A stretch of DNA of 64,000 nt from JBBWZH01 sp035544115 (GCA_963714145.1 OY970235.1:3286001-3350000); one strand, 5' to 3'; counted from the stretch's first letter, positions 48,358 through 57,045 are shown. Program-made: numbers and translations. The notes: a model not told the origin generated them from the sequence alone.

Positions 48358-49464
48358 TCAGCCGACCGGGCCGCTCTCGCCGGCCAGCACCCGGACGCCC
48401 TCGACCAGCGTGGTCACCGGATCGGCGGTGTACTCGGTCAGCACGATCGCCAGGTCGTCGGCCAGCCGGCTGCCGGCGTGCTCGTCCAGGCTGGTGATCA
48501 GCCGGTCCAGCGTCTCCCGCGGGCTCTCGCCGGCCGGCAGGTCGCGGATCACCGAGATCGGTTCGAAGTACGCGCCGTGCCGGTTGCGGGCTTCGATCAG
48601 CCCGTCGGTGAACACGAAGAGCTGGTCGCCCGGCCGGAACGGGTGGGTCTGCAGCCGGGGCTGGACGCCGAGCCCGAGCGGCGGGCTCGGCCGGTCGATG
48701 ATGATCTCGGTGACCTGGTCGCCGCGGCGCAGCAGCGGCCACGGGTGACCGCAGCTGACCAGGCCGATCTGGTCGGCGGTGAAGTCGACCAGCAGCGCGG
48801 TGACGAAGTCCTCGTCGCCGAGCCCGGGCACGATCGCGTTCTCCAGGTGCCGGGCGACGTCGACCAGGGTGACCGAGCCGGGCGCGAACTCGCGGAACGA
48901 GGCCAGCACGTCGGCGGCGAGGCCGACCGCCTCCAGCCCCTTGCCGCGCACATCCGCGATCAGCAGCCGTACCCCCTCGGGGTACGCCACGGCCGCGTAC
49001 GCGTCGCCACCGACCCGGGCCTCCTCAGCCGCCGAGCGGTAGATCGTGGCAAAGGTCAACGAGCCCAGCCGGGACGGGATCGGCCGCACGATCGTGGCCT
49101 GCGCGGCCTCGGCGACCAGGCTGATCCGGTGCAGCGTGACCTCGCGCCGGCGCCAGCGGCTGGCCGCCACGGTGCTGATCGCCGCGACCGCGACCACGGT
49201 GGCGAACCCGCTGCCGTGCCCAGGGCCGGTGAACGAGTGCACCTGGATGGAGAGGGCCAGCGCCCAGACGCTGGCGTACGCCGCGACCAGCAGGGTGCCG
49301 ATCGGGCCGAGGCTGAGCGCGGCGATCGTGGCCGGCAACACGAACAGGCTGATCAGCGTGACCGTGTCGGACAGCGCCAGCGCGACGACGCCGCCGACGG
49401 TGGTCGTCCCGAGCAGCCAGCCGAGCTGGACCTCGTCCCGTGACCACTGGAACATCGCGCCCAC
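48358..49464 (-). CDS. membrane-anchored SpoIIE/RsbU-type PP2C phosphatase
   Basis: 368 residues. Four to six hydrophobic segments (about 10-90), then a SpoIIE domain: GDAYAAVAYPEGVRLLIADVRGKGLEAVGLAADVL, VSCGHPWPLLRR, LFVFTDGLIEARNR and LADDLAIVLTEY. It should dephosphorylate an anti-sigma antagonist in a partner-switching cascade. No STAS or HPK partner is next to it. The start ATG 49464 or the ATG three codons later are both possible. Confidence 0.92.
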   Translation of the reverse strand: MGAMFQWSRDEVQLGWLLGTTTVGGVVALALSDTVTLISLFVLPATIAALSLGPIGTLLVAAYASVWALALSIQVHSFTGPGHGSGFATVVAVAAISTVAASRWRRREVTLHRISLVAEAAQATIVRPIPSRLGSLTFATIYRSAAEEARVGGDAYAAVAYPEGVRLLIADVRGKGLEAVGLAADVLASFREFAPGSVTLVDVARHLENAIVPGLGDEDFVTALLVDFTADQIGLVSCGHPWPLLRRGDQVTEIIIDRPSPPLGLGVQPRLQTHPFRPGDQLFVFTDGLIEARNRHGAYFEPISVIRDLPAGESPRETLDRLITSLDEHAGSRLADDLAIVLTEYTADPVTTLVEGVRVLAGESGPVG

Positions 49465-49617
49465 TGACTCCTGCCCTCACCGGCTCGTGCCTGCGGTGCC
49501 GACCCCCGGCGGGCACGTCCGGCCAGCATCCTCAACCTGGGACAGCGGCGTCAACCTGCGCCGCAGAGGCTCAAATTCAGCGTCCCACGATTGCCGCAGC
49601 AGTGACAGCAGTGCAGC

Positions 49618-50343
49618 TCAGGACGATGGCGGTAGGTAGCCGATCGTGCCCAGCGGGCTGCCGGCGGGCGGCGCCGGCGCGGCCGGCGCGGCGGTCTGCG
49701 GGTCGAGGAACCGCAGGCTCTGCGCGACCTCCTCGGCCAGCCGGGTGAACACCTCGGCCAGCCCCAGATTCGGCGTCGTCACGACGAGCACACCGAGCCA
49801 GCGGCTGTCCGGCACCGGGACGACGACCTGGGTCACCGCGACCCGCTGCCGGCGGGATGTCTCCGGCACCGGCGCGAGCAGGCTGGTCCGGATCCGGACC
49901 GCCGGACCGGCCGGCAGGTCGACCAGGTCCACCGTCCGCATCTCGGCGAACTCGCCGTCGGCCAGTTCCTCCGCGGCGAAGTGCCGGGCCAGCCAGCTCA
50001 CCTCGTCCGGGGCGCTGGCGAGCTGGACCCAGGACAGCGCGAGGTTCGCGCCGATCAGCTCGGCCGGCCGGCTGCCAGCGGCCAGGATCGCGGCGAGGAA
50101 GACGCCCGCCGCGCGCTGCTGCTCGATCAGCGACTGCAGGATGCGGCGCATCTGGCCGCGGTGCCGGGCGGCCTCGGGATGCTCGGCGATCCGTTCGTCC
50201 AGCACCCGCTCGATCCACTGGTCGGACCCGGCCGGGTCGAGGTCGAGGGTCAGCCAGGAGTCCGGCGTGTGCAGCCGGAAGCCGACCTCGGGACGCGGCG
50301 CGGCCGGGTCGACCCCGATCGTCTGCAGGCCGCGCTCGGTCAT
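49618..50343 (-). CDS. type VII secretion-associated hypothetical protein
   Basis: 241 residues. PEVGFRLHTPDSWLTLDLDP opens a mixed alpha/beta fold with helix RHRGQMRRILQSLIEQQRAAGVFLAAILA and later TVDLVDLPAGPAVRIRTSL and TQVVVPVPDSRWLGVLVVTTP. No signal peptide. It follows the EspC-like gene by 39 bp on the same strand. Proteins of this shape accompany EspC/WXG genes in actinobacteria and may be chaperone-like. I cannot name the family. Confidence 0.7.
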   Translation of the reverse strand: MTERGLQTIGVDPAAPRPEVGFRLHTPDSWLTLDLDPAGSDQWIERVLDERIAEHPEAARHRGQMRRILQSLIEQQRAAGVFLAAILAAGSRPAELIGANLALSWVQLASAPDEVSWLARHFAAEELADGEFAEMRTVDLVDLPAGPAVRIRTSLLAPVPETSRRQRVAVTQVVVPVPDSRWLGVLVVTTPNLGLAEVFTRLAEEVAQSLRFLDPQTAAPAAPAPPAGSPLGTIGYLPPSS

Positions 50344-50382
50344 CCCGCGACCTGGATCATCGCCACTCCGCTACGGGTCAAC

Positions 50383-50673
50383 TCAGCCGTCCCCGGCGGC
50401 GGCGTCGGCGATGCCCTGGTCGGTGGTGCGGTAGCCGTCGGCCGACTTGCCCACCTTGTCGGCCATCGCCGCGGCGTTCTCGCCGATCTTCTTCAGCGAG
50501 TACTCCCACTCCTTGACGAAGTGGCCGACCGCCTCGGCCAGGCCGTTGTGCCCGGTCTGCGCCGAGCCGACGCTGCCGAGCCGGCCACGGGCGTCGTTGC
50601 CGGCCGAGGAGAACTGCTTCAGGCTGTTCGACAGCCCGGACAATTCACCGGGATCCACCTCGATGCGACCCAT
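50383..50673 (-). CDS. EspC/WXG100-like secretion protein
   Basis: 96 residues, size and helix-turn-helix hairpin of the WXG100/EspC (PF10824) group. GRIEVDPGELSGLSNSLKQFSSAG forms helix 1, and FVKEWEYSLKKIGENAAAMADKVGKSADGY forms helix 2 with its Trp and the closing Y-x-x-x-D-like export signal (YRTTDQ). It should pair with the toxin head encoded divergently at 50777 or be a secreted chaperone. No ESX core (EccC) gene is in the window. Confidence 0.85.
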   Translation of the reverse strand: MGRIEVDPGELSGLSNSLKQFSSAGNDARGRLGSVGSAQTGHNGLAEAVGHFVKEWEYSLKKIGENAAAMADKVGKSADGYRTTDQGIADAAAGDG

Positions 50674-50776
50674 CCATCATCACCCACCTAAAGCCGTCGA
50701 ATCTGGACGAAGTGTCGCCGCAACCGGTACGCTTCCGCAAGCCTCATCGTGCCATCCAGCGGGGGTGAACCAACCG

Positions 50777-52345
50777 ATGCCGACGTACGAGTTCCCGGCG
50801 CTCGGCTTCAATCCGGCGCCCGGCGACCCGGCCGCCGTCGACGCCGCGGCGCAGGCCAGCAAGCAGTTCGCGCAGCGGCTGGCCACTGACGTCGCCACGC
50901 TGAACCGGATGCAGGCGTCGTCCTGGGTCGGCGAGGCCGGCGACGCGTTCCGCGACAAGGTCAAAGACCTGCCCCGCGACCTCGACCGGTCCCGGGCCGC
51001 CCACGAGGCCACCGGCGCCGCGTTGAGCGGCTATGCCGGCGCGCTGACCGAGGCGCAGCGGCGCGCGTTGACGCTGGAGCAGGAGGCGGCCGAGGCGATC
51101 CGGCAGCAGCAGATCGCGGCGGCCAACGCGAACTCGATGCGCAGCCAGGCGGCCTCGGCGACGGGCGCCGCCCGCGACCAGATCGTCGCCAACTACAACG
51201 CCTACGCCAGCCGGGCCGGCCAGTACGCCGACCGCCTCGGCCAGATCCGGGCCGAGGCGCACCGGCTGCAGTCCGACATCTCCGCGCGCGCCGACCAGGC
51301 CGCCGGCCGGGTCCGCGGCGCCGCCGACGCGCCGTACCACGAGCCGCACTGGTGGCAGAAGGCCTGGGACGGCTTCATGAACTGGGTCCGCGACAACGCG
51401 GACGTGCTGAAGAAGATCTCCGGCGTCCTCAAGATCATCTCCGCGGTCTGCGCGCTGCTCAGCTTCATCCCGGTGGTGGGTGTCTTCTTCGGCGCGGCCG
51501 CGCTGATCACCGGCGGGCTGGCGCTGCTGATCGACGTCTCGCTCAAGCTGGCCACCGGCGAGGGCAGCTGGGCCGGCATCGCGCTGGACGCCGCGCTCAC
51601 CTTCATCCCGGGCGGGAAGCTGACCAAGATGCTCGGCACGCCGCTGAAGGCCGGCGGCCGGCTGTTCGCCCGGATGGCGCCGGAGCTGGCCGAAGGCCTG
51701 GCCCGCGGCGGCAAGGCGATCAGCGGCGCGGTGCAGCAGGGCGTGTTCCAGCTGTCCCGGCTGGCCCCGAAGACACGGGCGTTCGAACGGATGGCCGGCG
51801 AGATCAACAACCTGCCCACCGCGGTCGGCCGGTGGACCGCCGGGCACGCGCCGCAGGCCGCGGTCACCAGTGCCGAGCGGCGGTTCGCCAACCTGGTCGC
51901 CGGCGGGCAGACTCCGGAGGCGGCCTGGTCGGCGCTGACCGCGGCCGAGAAGAGCGGCATCCGCGGCGTCCAGCGCACCCGGTTCTGGCGCAACGCCGAC
52001 CATCTGATGGAGACCGACCCCGGGTTCGCCCAGCGCTACGGGCACCTGTTCTCCGACGCCGACCGGGCCGCGCTGCCCGGCCGGGCGCCGCGCACCTTCG
52101 ACCCGGTCACCCGCACCGACATGCCGATCCAGCTCAGCCACGAGCCGCTGCCGATCAGCGCCGGCGGCGGCGCGCAGATCCCCCGCGCGCCCTGGCAGCA
52201 CGCCGCGTACGACCCGGCCGGGTTCCAGTACCCGAACGCGTCCTACCTGGACAACTGGCTGCGTACCGGCCGGCTCTCCCCCGTCCCGGACGACCTGTTC
52301 AGCAGCGACAGCGGCAGCACCCGGACGCCGGCCGGGGCGCGGTGA
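50777..52345 (+). CDS. type VII-secreted polymorphic toxin with WXG-like head and HE-motif tip
   Basis: 522 residues. An N-terminal WXG-type helical domain (W50-V-G52) and a long coiled region (to about 180) are followed by HWWQKAWDGFMNW and a hydrophobic block at 212-258 that may span the target membrane. The C-terminal tip (about 430-522) carries IQLSHEPLPISAGG (454-463), PWQHAAYDP (472-480) and a Pro-rich end. Tips with an SHE-x-P motif and later HA/DP occur in HNH-like RHS and WXG toxins. That match is from memory. GGGGGTGA precedes ATG 50777. Two candidate immunity genes follow with GTGA overlaps. Confidence 0.85.
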   Translation: MPTYEFPALGFNPAPGDPAAVDAAAQASKQFAQRLATDVATLNRMQASSWVGEAGDAFRDKVKDLPRDLDRSRAAHEATGAALSGYAGALTEAQRRALTLEQEAAEAIRQQQIAAANANSMRSQAASATGAARDQIVANYNAYASRAGQYADRLGQIRAEAHRLQSDISARADQAAGRVRGAADAPYHEPHWWQKAWDGFMNWVRDNADVLKKISGVLKIISAVCALLSFIPVVGVFFGAAALITGGLALLIDVSLKLATGEGSWAGIALDAALTFIPGGKLTKMLGTPLKAGGRLFARMAPELAEGLARGGKAISGAVQQGVFQLSRLAPKTRAFERMAGEINNLPTAVGRWTAGHAPQAAVTSAERRFANLVAGGQTPEAAWSALTAAEKSGIRGVQRTRFWRNADHLMETDPGFAQRYGHLFSDADRAALPGRAPRTFDPVTRTDMPIQLSHEPLPISAGGGAQIPRAPWQHAAYDPAGFQYPNASYLDNWLRTGRLSPVPDDLFSSDSGSTRTPAGAR

Positions 52346-52779
52346 CGGCCGGCCCGCCGGTCGCCCTGCGCGAGCCGCTGGACCGGCCCCGGCTGCTGCG
52401 GATGGCGATCCGGTCCGAATCGGTGCCGGACGGCGCGCCGCTGGTCGCGCACGGCGTGGTGGCCCGGATCGAGGGCGGCTTCTTCGTCGCCGGCCCGCCG
52501 CCGACGCCGTTCCACACGGTCGCGCTCTGGGCCGGGATCGCGCCCGGCACCGTGTCGGTCGGCTGCGTGCCGACCAGCCCGGACGCGGCGATCGAGGTGT
52601 GGGGCGTGCACGAGACCGAGTCGGCGCAGCCGCCGGTCCGGCCGCTGCGGGTCGAGCGCTACGGTGCGCTGGTGACGTTGACCTGCACCGACCCCGGCCA
52701 CCCGGACACCGGCCTGGTCGTCGACCTGCGCTGGGAAGACGACGCGGACACCGCCGGCGGGGAGGGCGGGGACGGGTGA
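52342..52779 (+). CDS. 145-residue candidate immunity protein
   Basis: GTG 52342 overlaps the toxin stop (GTGA). The protein is beta-rich: LLRMAIRSESVPDGAPLVAHGVVARIEGGFFVAG, HTVALWAGIAPGTVSVGCVP and LVTLTCTDPGHPD. Acidic tail. No family recognised. Its tight coupling to the toxin is the basis for the immunity proposal. Confidence 0.7.
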   Translation: MTAGPPVALREPLDRPRLLRMAIRSESVPDGAPLVAHGVVARIEGGFFVAGPPPTPFHTVALWAGIAPGTVSVGCVPTSPDAAIEVWGVHETESAQPPVRPLRVERYGALVTLTCTDPGHPDTGLVVDLRWEDDADTAGGEGGDG

Positions 52780-53345
52780 CCGACGAGCCGGTGCCGTCCT
52801 TCCGCTACCACCCCGACCCGGTGGGCACCGGGAACGTGGTCGCGCGCGACATCGTCTGCGGTGTCTGCCAGCGGGCCCGCACGCACACGTACACCGGGCC
52901 GTACCTGAGCCCGGACTTCCACTTCGAGAACGAGGACCCGCTCTGCCCCTGGTGCATCGCCGACGGCTCGGCGGCCCGGGAGTGGCAGGCCTCGTTCACC
53001 GCGCCGGCCTACCTCTCGGCCGCGGCGCAGGCACAGATGCCGCCCGAGCGGCTGGCCGAACTGGAGTTCCGCACCCCGTCGTTCCGCTGCCTGCAGCAGG
53101 ACCGCTGGCTGGACCACCACGACGAGGCGGGCGAGTACCTCGGCGAGATCGGCGCGGACGAGTACCTCCGGCTGCCGGCCGAGGCGCAGGTCGCGGTGCG
53201 CACCGCCGCCGGCGACCCGCCGGCCCGCCCGCTGGCCGACGACGACACCGTGCTCACCCTGCGCGCGGACGGCGACGGCCCGGCCGTCTACCTGTTCCGC
53301 TGCCTGCACTGCGGCCGGTACGACGCGTTCTTCGCCGCCGACTGA
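52776..53345 (+). CDS. CbrC family protein (candidate immunity)
   Basis: 189 residues. SFRYHPDPVGTG, VCGVCQRARTHTYTGPYLS, LCPWCIADGSAA, FRTPSFRCLQQDRWL and FRCLHCGRYDAFFAAD reproduce the CbrC/UPF0167 pattern with four Cys-x2-Cys-type pairs, likely zinc. In Escherichia coli CbrC affects colicin E2 tolerance, and homologues often follow secreted toxins. GTGA overlap with the preceding gene makes toxin, 145-residue protein and CbrC one unit. Confidence 0.9.
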   Translation: MTDEPVPSFRYHPDPVGTGNVVARDIVCGVCQRARTHTYTGPYLSPDFHFENEDPLCPWCIADGSAAREWQASFTAPAYLSAAAQAQMPPERLAELEFRTPSFRCLQQDRWLDHHDEAGEYLGEIGADEYLRLPAEAQVAVRTAAGDPPARPLADDDTVLTLRADGDGPAVYLFRCLHCGRYDAFFAAD

Positions 53346-53348
53346 GCC

Positions 53349-53383
53349 CCGACCCCGGGCGGTGCGCCCAGGGCCGGGGTCGG
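53349..53383. terminator. strong bidirectional hairpin after CbrC gene
   Basis: CCGACCCCGG, a 15-nt loop and CCGGGGTCGG form a perfect 10-bp stem between two convergent stops (53345 and 53427). Confidence 0.7.
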
Positions 53384-53426
53384 CCCGCGGTTCAGCGCGA
53401 GCGCTGGTGCGGTTGGTCGCTGGCCG

Positions 53427-54311
53427 TCAGCCGGTCAGCCGGGCGGCCGGCAACGCCTTGAACGCGGCGACGACGGCGGACAGCGTCGGCTTCTCGACGG
53501 CGATGCCGAGCTTCTGCCGGACCAGTGCGGACAGCCCGACCGGCAGGCCCGAGGTCTTCGCGTACGCGCCCGCGGCGCCCTTCTTGCCGAAGTAGGCCAG
53601 CCGGCCCTCGCTGCGGACGGGGTCGGCCGCGGCGATCTGCTCGGCCGGGAAGGCCGCCTCGCCGCCGGTGTACTTCGCCAGCGCACCGGCCAGGAATTCG
53701 CACTCCGCCTTGGTCGCCGCCAGGTGGTGGGTCTCGTAGAGCGCGCTCCAGGTCTTCTCGTCGATCTTGCCGCCGCGCGGGGTCGACTTGTAGGTGGCGG
53801 CGCGCACGGCCAGCAGTTCGTGCAGCTCATGCACCAGGTAGCGGATGTCGTCGACCGTGCCGCTGCCGGCGGCGAGCCGCGCCCAGCCCAGGTAGTTCTC
53901 CCCGGTCAGGCCGATCTCCGCGCTGCCGAACAGGTGCTGGCAGAGGTCGGCCAGCGCGTCCGTCGTCACGGCCGGGATGAACGGGAGCGTGGCCGCCTTG
54001 ACCGCCGGCAGGCCGGGCTGGGTCAGCAGCGCGTCGACCAGCGGGAGGATCTGCGCCTCGACGCCCGCGTCCGACAGCCGCTCCTCCAGCGTGCTGTAGC
54101 CGGTGATGTCGGCGTTGACGTCCGCGTTCAGCGCCCGGCTCAACCGGGCCATCTCGGCGATCTCGGTCGCCGAGAAGTGCTGCTGCGCCCAGGTCAGCAG
54201 CGACTGCAGGCCGCCGACGGCCGGATGGTCGGCCGCGACCTGTATCCACATGACCGGGTCGAGCACCGGGTCGTCGGGCGTGGAATCCTCGTCGTGCGTT
54301 GATTCGGTCAT
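53427..54311 (-). CDS. 294-residue hypothetical protein next to the toxin module
   Basis: GAGGTGGGGGG precedes ATG 54311. An acidic start is followed by mostly helical sequence: LLTWAQQHFSATEIAEMARLSRALNADV, LLTQPGLPAVKAATLPFIPAV, VHELHELLAVRAATY and ETHHLAATKAECEFLAGAL. His/Glu clusters at HELHE and ETHHL could bind a metal but do not fit HExxH. No family recognised. Confidence 0.75.
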   Translation of the reverse strand: MTESTHDEDSTPDDPVLDPVMWIQVAADHPAVGGLQSLLTWAQQHFSATEIAEMARLSRALNADVNADITGYSTLEERLSDAGVEAQILPLVDALLTQPGLPAVKAATLPFIPAVTTDALADLCQHLFGSAEIGLTGENYLGWARLAAGSGTVDDIRYLVHELHELLAVRAATYKSTPRGGKIDEKTWSALYETHHLAATKAECEFLAGALAKYTGGEAAFPAEQIAAADPVRSEGRLAYFGKKGAAGAYAKTSGLPVGLSALVRQKLGIAVEKPTLSAVVAAFKALPAARLTG

Positions 54312-54510
54312 GCGGTAGCCCCCCACCTCGCCGTAGTTGATGCCCGGGACACGCGGGTCATCGGCCAGTCGGCCGCGCTCCACCGGGCCGCATCAGCCTC
54401 GCCCGGCGATCGTCGGGGGTCAAGACTGCGACAGTTGTGCTGGCCCGGGAGGCAGACCCGCTGCCCGCTCGGGTATGCCCTGACCGGCGCGGGGGCAGCG
54501 CCGGCTCAGG

Positions 54511-54894
54511 TCAGCTGCGGCGGACGACCATGGAGAGGATCCAGCTCACCAGGCTGACCACGATCGCGCCCCAGAAGGCCGACCAGAAGCCGTCCACTTC
54601 GAAGTCGATGCCGACCTTGTCGCTGATCGTCGCGCTCAGCCAGAACAGCAGCGCGTTGATCACCAGCGAGAACAGGCCGAGCGTGAGCAGCGTCAGCGGA
54701 CAGGACAGCACGAGCACCACCGGCCGGATCGTCGCGTTCACGACGCCGACCACCAGCCCGACGGCGAGGTACGTGCCGACCTTGCCGGCCGTACTGTCCG
54801 CATCGACCACGATCCCGTCCACCAGGAACACCGCGACTGCAAGCCCGACAGCGTTCAGTACCACCCGCAGCAGAAAATCCACGCTGGACAGCAC
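54511..54894 (-). CDS. phage-holin-family 4 (PF04020-like) membrane protein
   Basis: 127 residues, four hydrophobic helices. LLRVVLNAVGLAVAVFLVDGI, VGLVVGVVNATIRPVVLVLSCPLTLLTLGLFSLVINALLFW. The NATIRP and LTLGL segments mark the family. Despite the name these are ordinary bacterial membrane proteins of unknown function. The GTG at 54894 is a choice among weak starts. Confidence 0.85.
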   Translation of the reverse strand: MLSSVDFLLRVVLNAVGLAVAVFLVDGIVVDADSTAGKVGTYLAVGLVVGVVNATIRPVVLVLSCPLTLLTLGLFSLVINALLFWLSATISDKVGIDFEVDGFWSAFWGAIVVSLVSWILSMVVRRS

Positions 54895-54970
54895 ACCATG
54901 ATCAGCGCCGGAAGTCCCGGCAGCGCGCCCCGATCCACCTGCCTGGCGCAACAGCCGCCCGGCGTACCGG

Positions 54971-56173
54971 TCAGTAGACCCCGGCGGGGGCGGGGAACGG
55001 GGCCAGCCGGCCGGACCGGTAGCCCTGCGCGATGATCGCCATCTCCCGCCAGACGTCGATCTCCCAGGACGAGATCGGCCCCGGTCGGTAGCCGGGCGAG
55101 GCGGTGCCGCGCTGCACCGACTCGCAGGCTCGCCAGTCCTCCCGGTTGGTGACGTCCCAGAAGTCGGCGGCGTAGCCGGGTGAGAAGCCGGGCCGGTCGA
55201 ACGCGGCCGGCGGGAAGTACCAGGCGCAGTCGACCCGGGTGCGGTCGGCCGCCAGCGGGGTCAGCCGGTGCGTCATCAGGTAGTCCGGGTGCGGGCTGAC
55301 CAGCAGGTTCGGCAGCAGTGCCGCGTACCCGACCTCGCGCCGCCGGCCGGCCGGCACGGACGGGATGGGCACCCCGAGGCTCTCCCCGGACAGCGACATG
55401 GTCACCGCGTCCGGGCGCAGCCGCATCGGGCCGCCGAGCCAGAGGCCGGTGGGCTCCTGCGGGTAGCCGAAGCCGGAATCCGGCGGGGTCACCTCGCACA
55501 GCTCCGGATGGATGCTCGCGCAGTGGTAGCACTCCAGGTAGTTCTCGATGATGATCTTCCAATTGGCCCGCACCTCGTACTCGCTGCTGGCGCCGAGGCG
55601 CAGCCGGCCCGGCTGGTGGTCGGCGACCACCAGGTCGGCGTTGCCGAGCTGCCCGGCCAGCGGCGGGGCGTCCGCGGAGACGTTGGCGAACACCCAGCCG
55701 TGCCACTCCTCGACCGGCACCGGCAGCAGCGGGAACTGGGACCGGTCGAAGTCGGCCGCCTCGCCGCGGTCGGCACCGAACCGGGGCGCCGCCCGGCACT
55801 CGCCGCCCAGGCCGTACACCCAGGAGTGGTAGGGGCACTTGATGCCGCGGGCGGTGCGCCCGGTGCCGGGCGGCAGCAGCTCGTGGCCGCGGTGCCGGCA
55901 GGTGTTGAAGTACCCGCGCAGCCCGCCGGCGCCGTCCCGGACCAGCAGCACGCCGGCGCCGCCGACGGTGACCGCCCGCTGGGCGCCCGGCGCGGGCAGC
56001 TCGTCGGACCGGCCGACGCAGCACCAGGAGCCCTCGAAGAACTGCCGCCGCTCCCACTCGAACACCTCGGCCGAGGTGTACGCGACGCCGGGCAGGGTGC
56101 GCGCGTCGGCCAGCGGCCGCAGCACCGGCTCCAGCAGCTCCCGGTCGATCGGCGCCGGCTGCCACTCCACCAT
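54971..56173 (-). CDS. Rieske 2Fe-2S aromatic-ring-hydroxylating oxygenase, alpha subunit type
   Basis: 400 residues. The Rieske centre is C92-x-H94 and C113-x2-H116 (TCRHRGHELL, KCPYHSW). The mononuclear iron site is in ENYLECYHCASIHPEL (H217, H222) with an acidic ligand further on. GGGAGGTGG fixes ATG 56173. Relatives oxidise aromatics, choline-like amines or carnitine using electrons from a reductase. No reductase or beta subunit is adjacent. ELCEVTPPDSGFGY and WYFPP resemble the choline/stachydrine-type group, a weak hint. Confidence 0.92.
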   Translation of the reverse strand: MVEWQPAPIDRELLEPVLRPLADARTLPGVAYTSAEVFEWERRQFFEGSWCCVGRSDELPAPGAQRAVTVGGAGVLLVRDGAGGLRGYFNTCRHRGHELLPPGTGRTARGIKCPYHSWVYGLGGECRAAPRFGADRGEAADFDRSQFPLLPVPVEEWHGWVFANVSADAPPLAGQLGNADLVVADHQPGRLRLGASSEYEVRANWKIIIENYLECYHCASIHPELCEVTPPDSGFGYPQEPTGLWLGGPMRLRPDAVTMSLSGESLGVPIPSVPAGRRREVGYAALLPNLLVSPHPDYLMTHRLTPLAADRTRVDCAWYFPPAAFDRPGFSPGYAADFWDVTNREDWRACESVQRGTASPGYRPGPISSWEIDVWREMAIIAQGYRSGRLAPFPAPAGVY

Positions 56174-56231
56174 CCCGGTCCACCTCCCACCGCCGCGCTC
56201 AACGTATGCGCCGGGACAGCCCGAGGCCAAG

Positions 56232-56279
56232 CGTCAATCCCGTCTTGACGTCCGGCTCATCGTCAATCTACGGTTGACG
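56232..56279. promoter_or_regulatory. twin operators over a leaderless promoter
   Basis: CGTCAA-N7-TTGACG occurs twice, at 56232-56250 and 56261-56279, 29 bp apart start to start. The right arm of the first is a -35 box (TTGACG, 56245-56250). Eighteen bp later TACGGT (56269-56274) inside the second is the -10 box. ATG 56281 begins 6 nt after it. Binding at either site would block the promoter. Confidence 0.8.
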
Positions 56280-56280
56280 C

Positions 56281-56991
56281 ATGACGAAACCCCGCCTGAG
56301 CGACCTCATCGACGGCATCAACGCCCAATATCCGGACCGGCCACTGGAGCAGCTCACCGCCGCGGTAATGCTGGCCGACTTCATGAACGAGGTGGCCGAC
56401 CACCTGATCGGCCACTTCGTCGACCAGGCGCGGCACAGCGGCGCGTCCTGGACAGAGATCGGTGGCTGCATCGGCGTCACCAAGCAGGCCGCGCAGCAGC
56501 GCTTCTCGCCCAAGGCCGACCCGAACATGTTCACCTGGTTCACCGAGAAGGCCCGCCAGGTGGTGATCCAGTCGCAGGAGGCGGCGCGGGCCACCGGGCA
56601 GTCCGAGATCGCCGTGGAGCACCTGCTGCTCGGCCTGCTCACCACCCCGGACGGCCTGGCCATGCGCGCGCTGGCCGACCAGAAGCTCACCCCGGGCGCG
56701 ATCCGGAAGGCCGCCGACGCGGCGATCCCGCCGGCCCCGGACGGCGCGGTGTCGCCGACCATGATCCCGTACACCGCGCCGGCCCGGAAGGTGCTGGAGC
56801 TGACCATGCGGGAGGCACTGCGGCTGGGCCACAACTACATCGGCACCGAGCACATCCTGCTCGCCCTGCTCGCCCGCGAGGCCGAGACCCCCGGCCCGCT
56901 GCACTCCCTCGGCGTCGACCCGGCCGCGGCCGAAGCGCACATGCTGGCCGCGATCGGCGCCATCGCCAGCGCCACCCCCGCCGCCGGTTAG
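56281..56991 (+). CDS. HTH regulator with Clp N-terminal (ClpR) repeats
   Basis: 236 residues. Residues 1-85 carry an HTH (HSGASWTEIGGCIGVTKQAAQQRFS). Two Clp_N repeats follow (FTEKARQVVIQSQEAAR, EIAVEHLLLGLL and LELTMREALRLGHNYIGTEHILLALL). The Clp_N part normally binds substrates or adaptors; here it may sense stress or a ligand. It is probably autorepressed at the twin operators. Divergent from the Rieske gene, which may be a target. Confidence 0.9.
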   Translation: MTKPRLSDLIDGINAQYPDRPLEQLTAAVMLADFMNEVADHLIGHFVDQARHSGASWTEIGGCIGVTKQAAQQRFSPKADPNMFTWFTEKARQVVIQSQEAARATGQSEIAVEHLLLGLLTTPDGLAMRALADQKLTPGAIRKAADAAIPPAPDGAVSPTMIPYTAPARKVLELTMREALRLGHNYIGTEHILLALLAREAETPGPLHSLGVDPAAAEAHMLAAIGAIASATPAAG

Positions 56992-57045
56992 ACCGGCCGC
57001 GCGGCTGCCGAGCCGGCGCGGCCCCACCCGAGGTCGCCAGGACGA

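Noticed and set aside
54511..54894. Holin-family protein taken as a sign of a prophage
   Set aside because: This family is common on actinobacterial chromosomes. No other phage gene is nearby.
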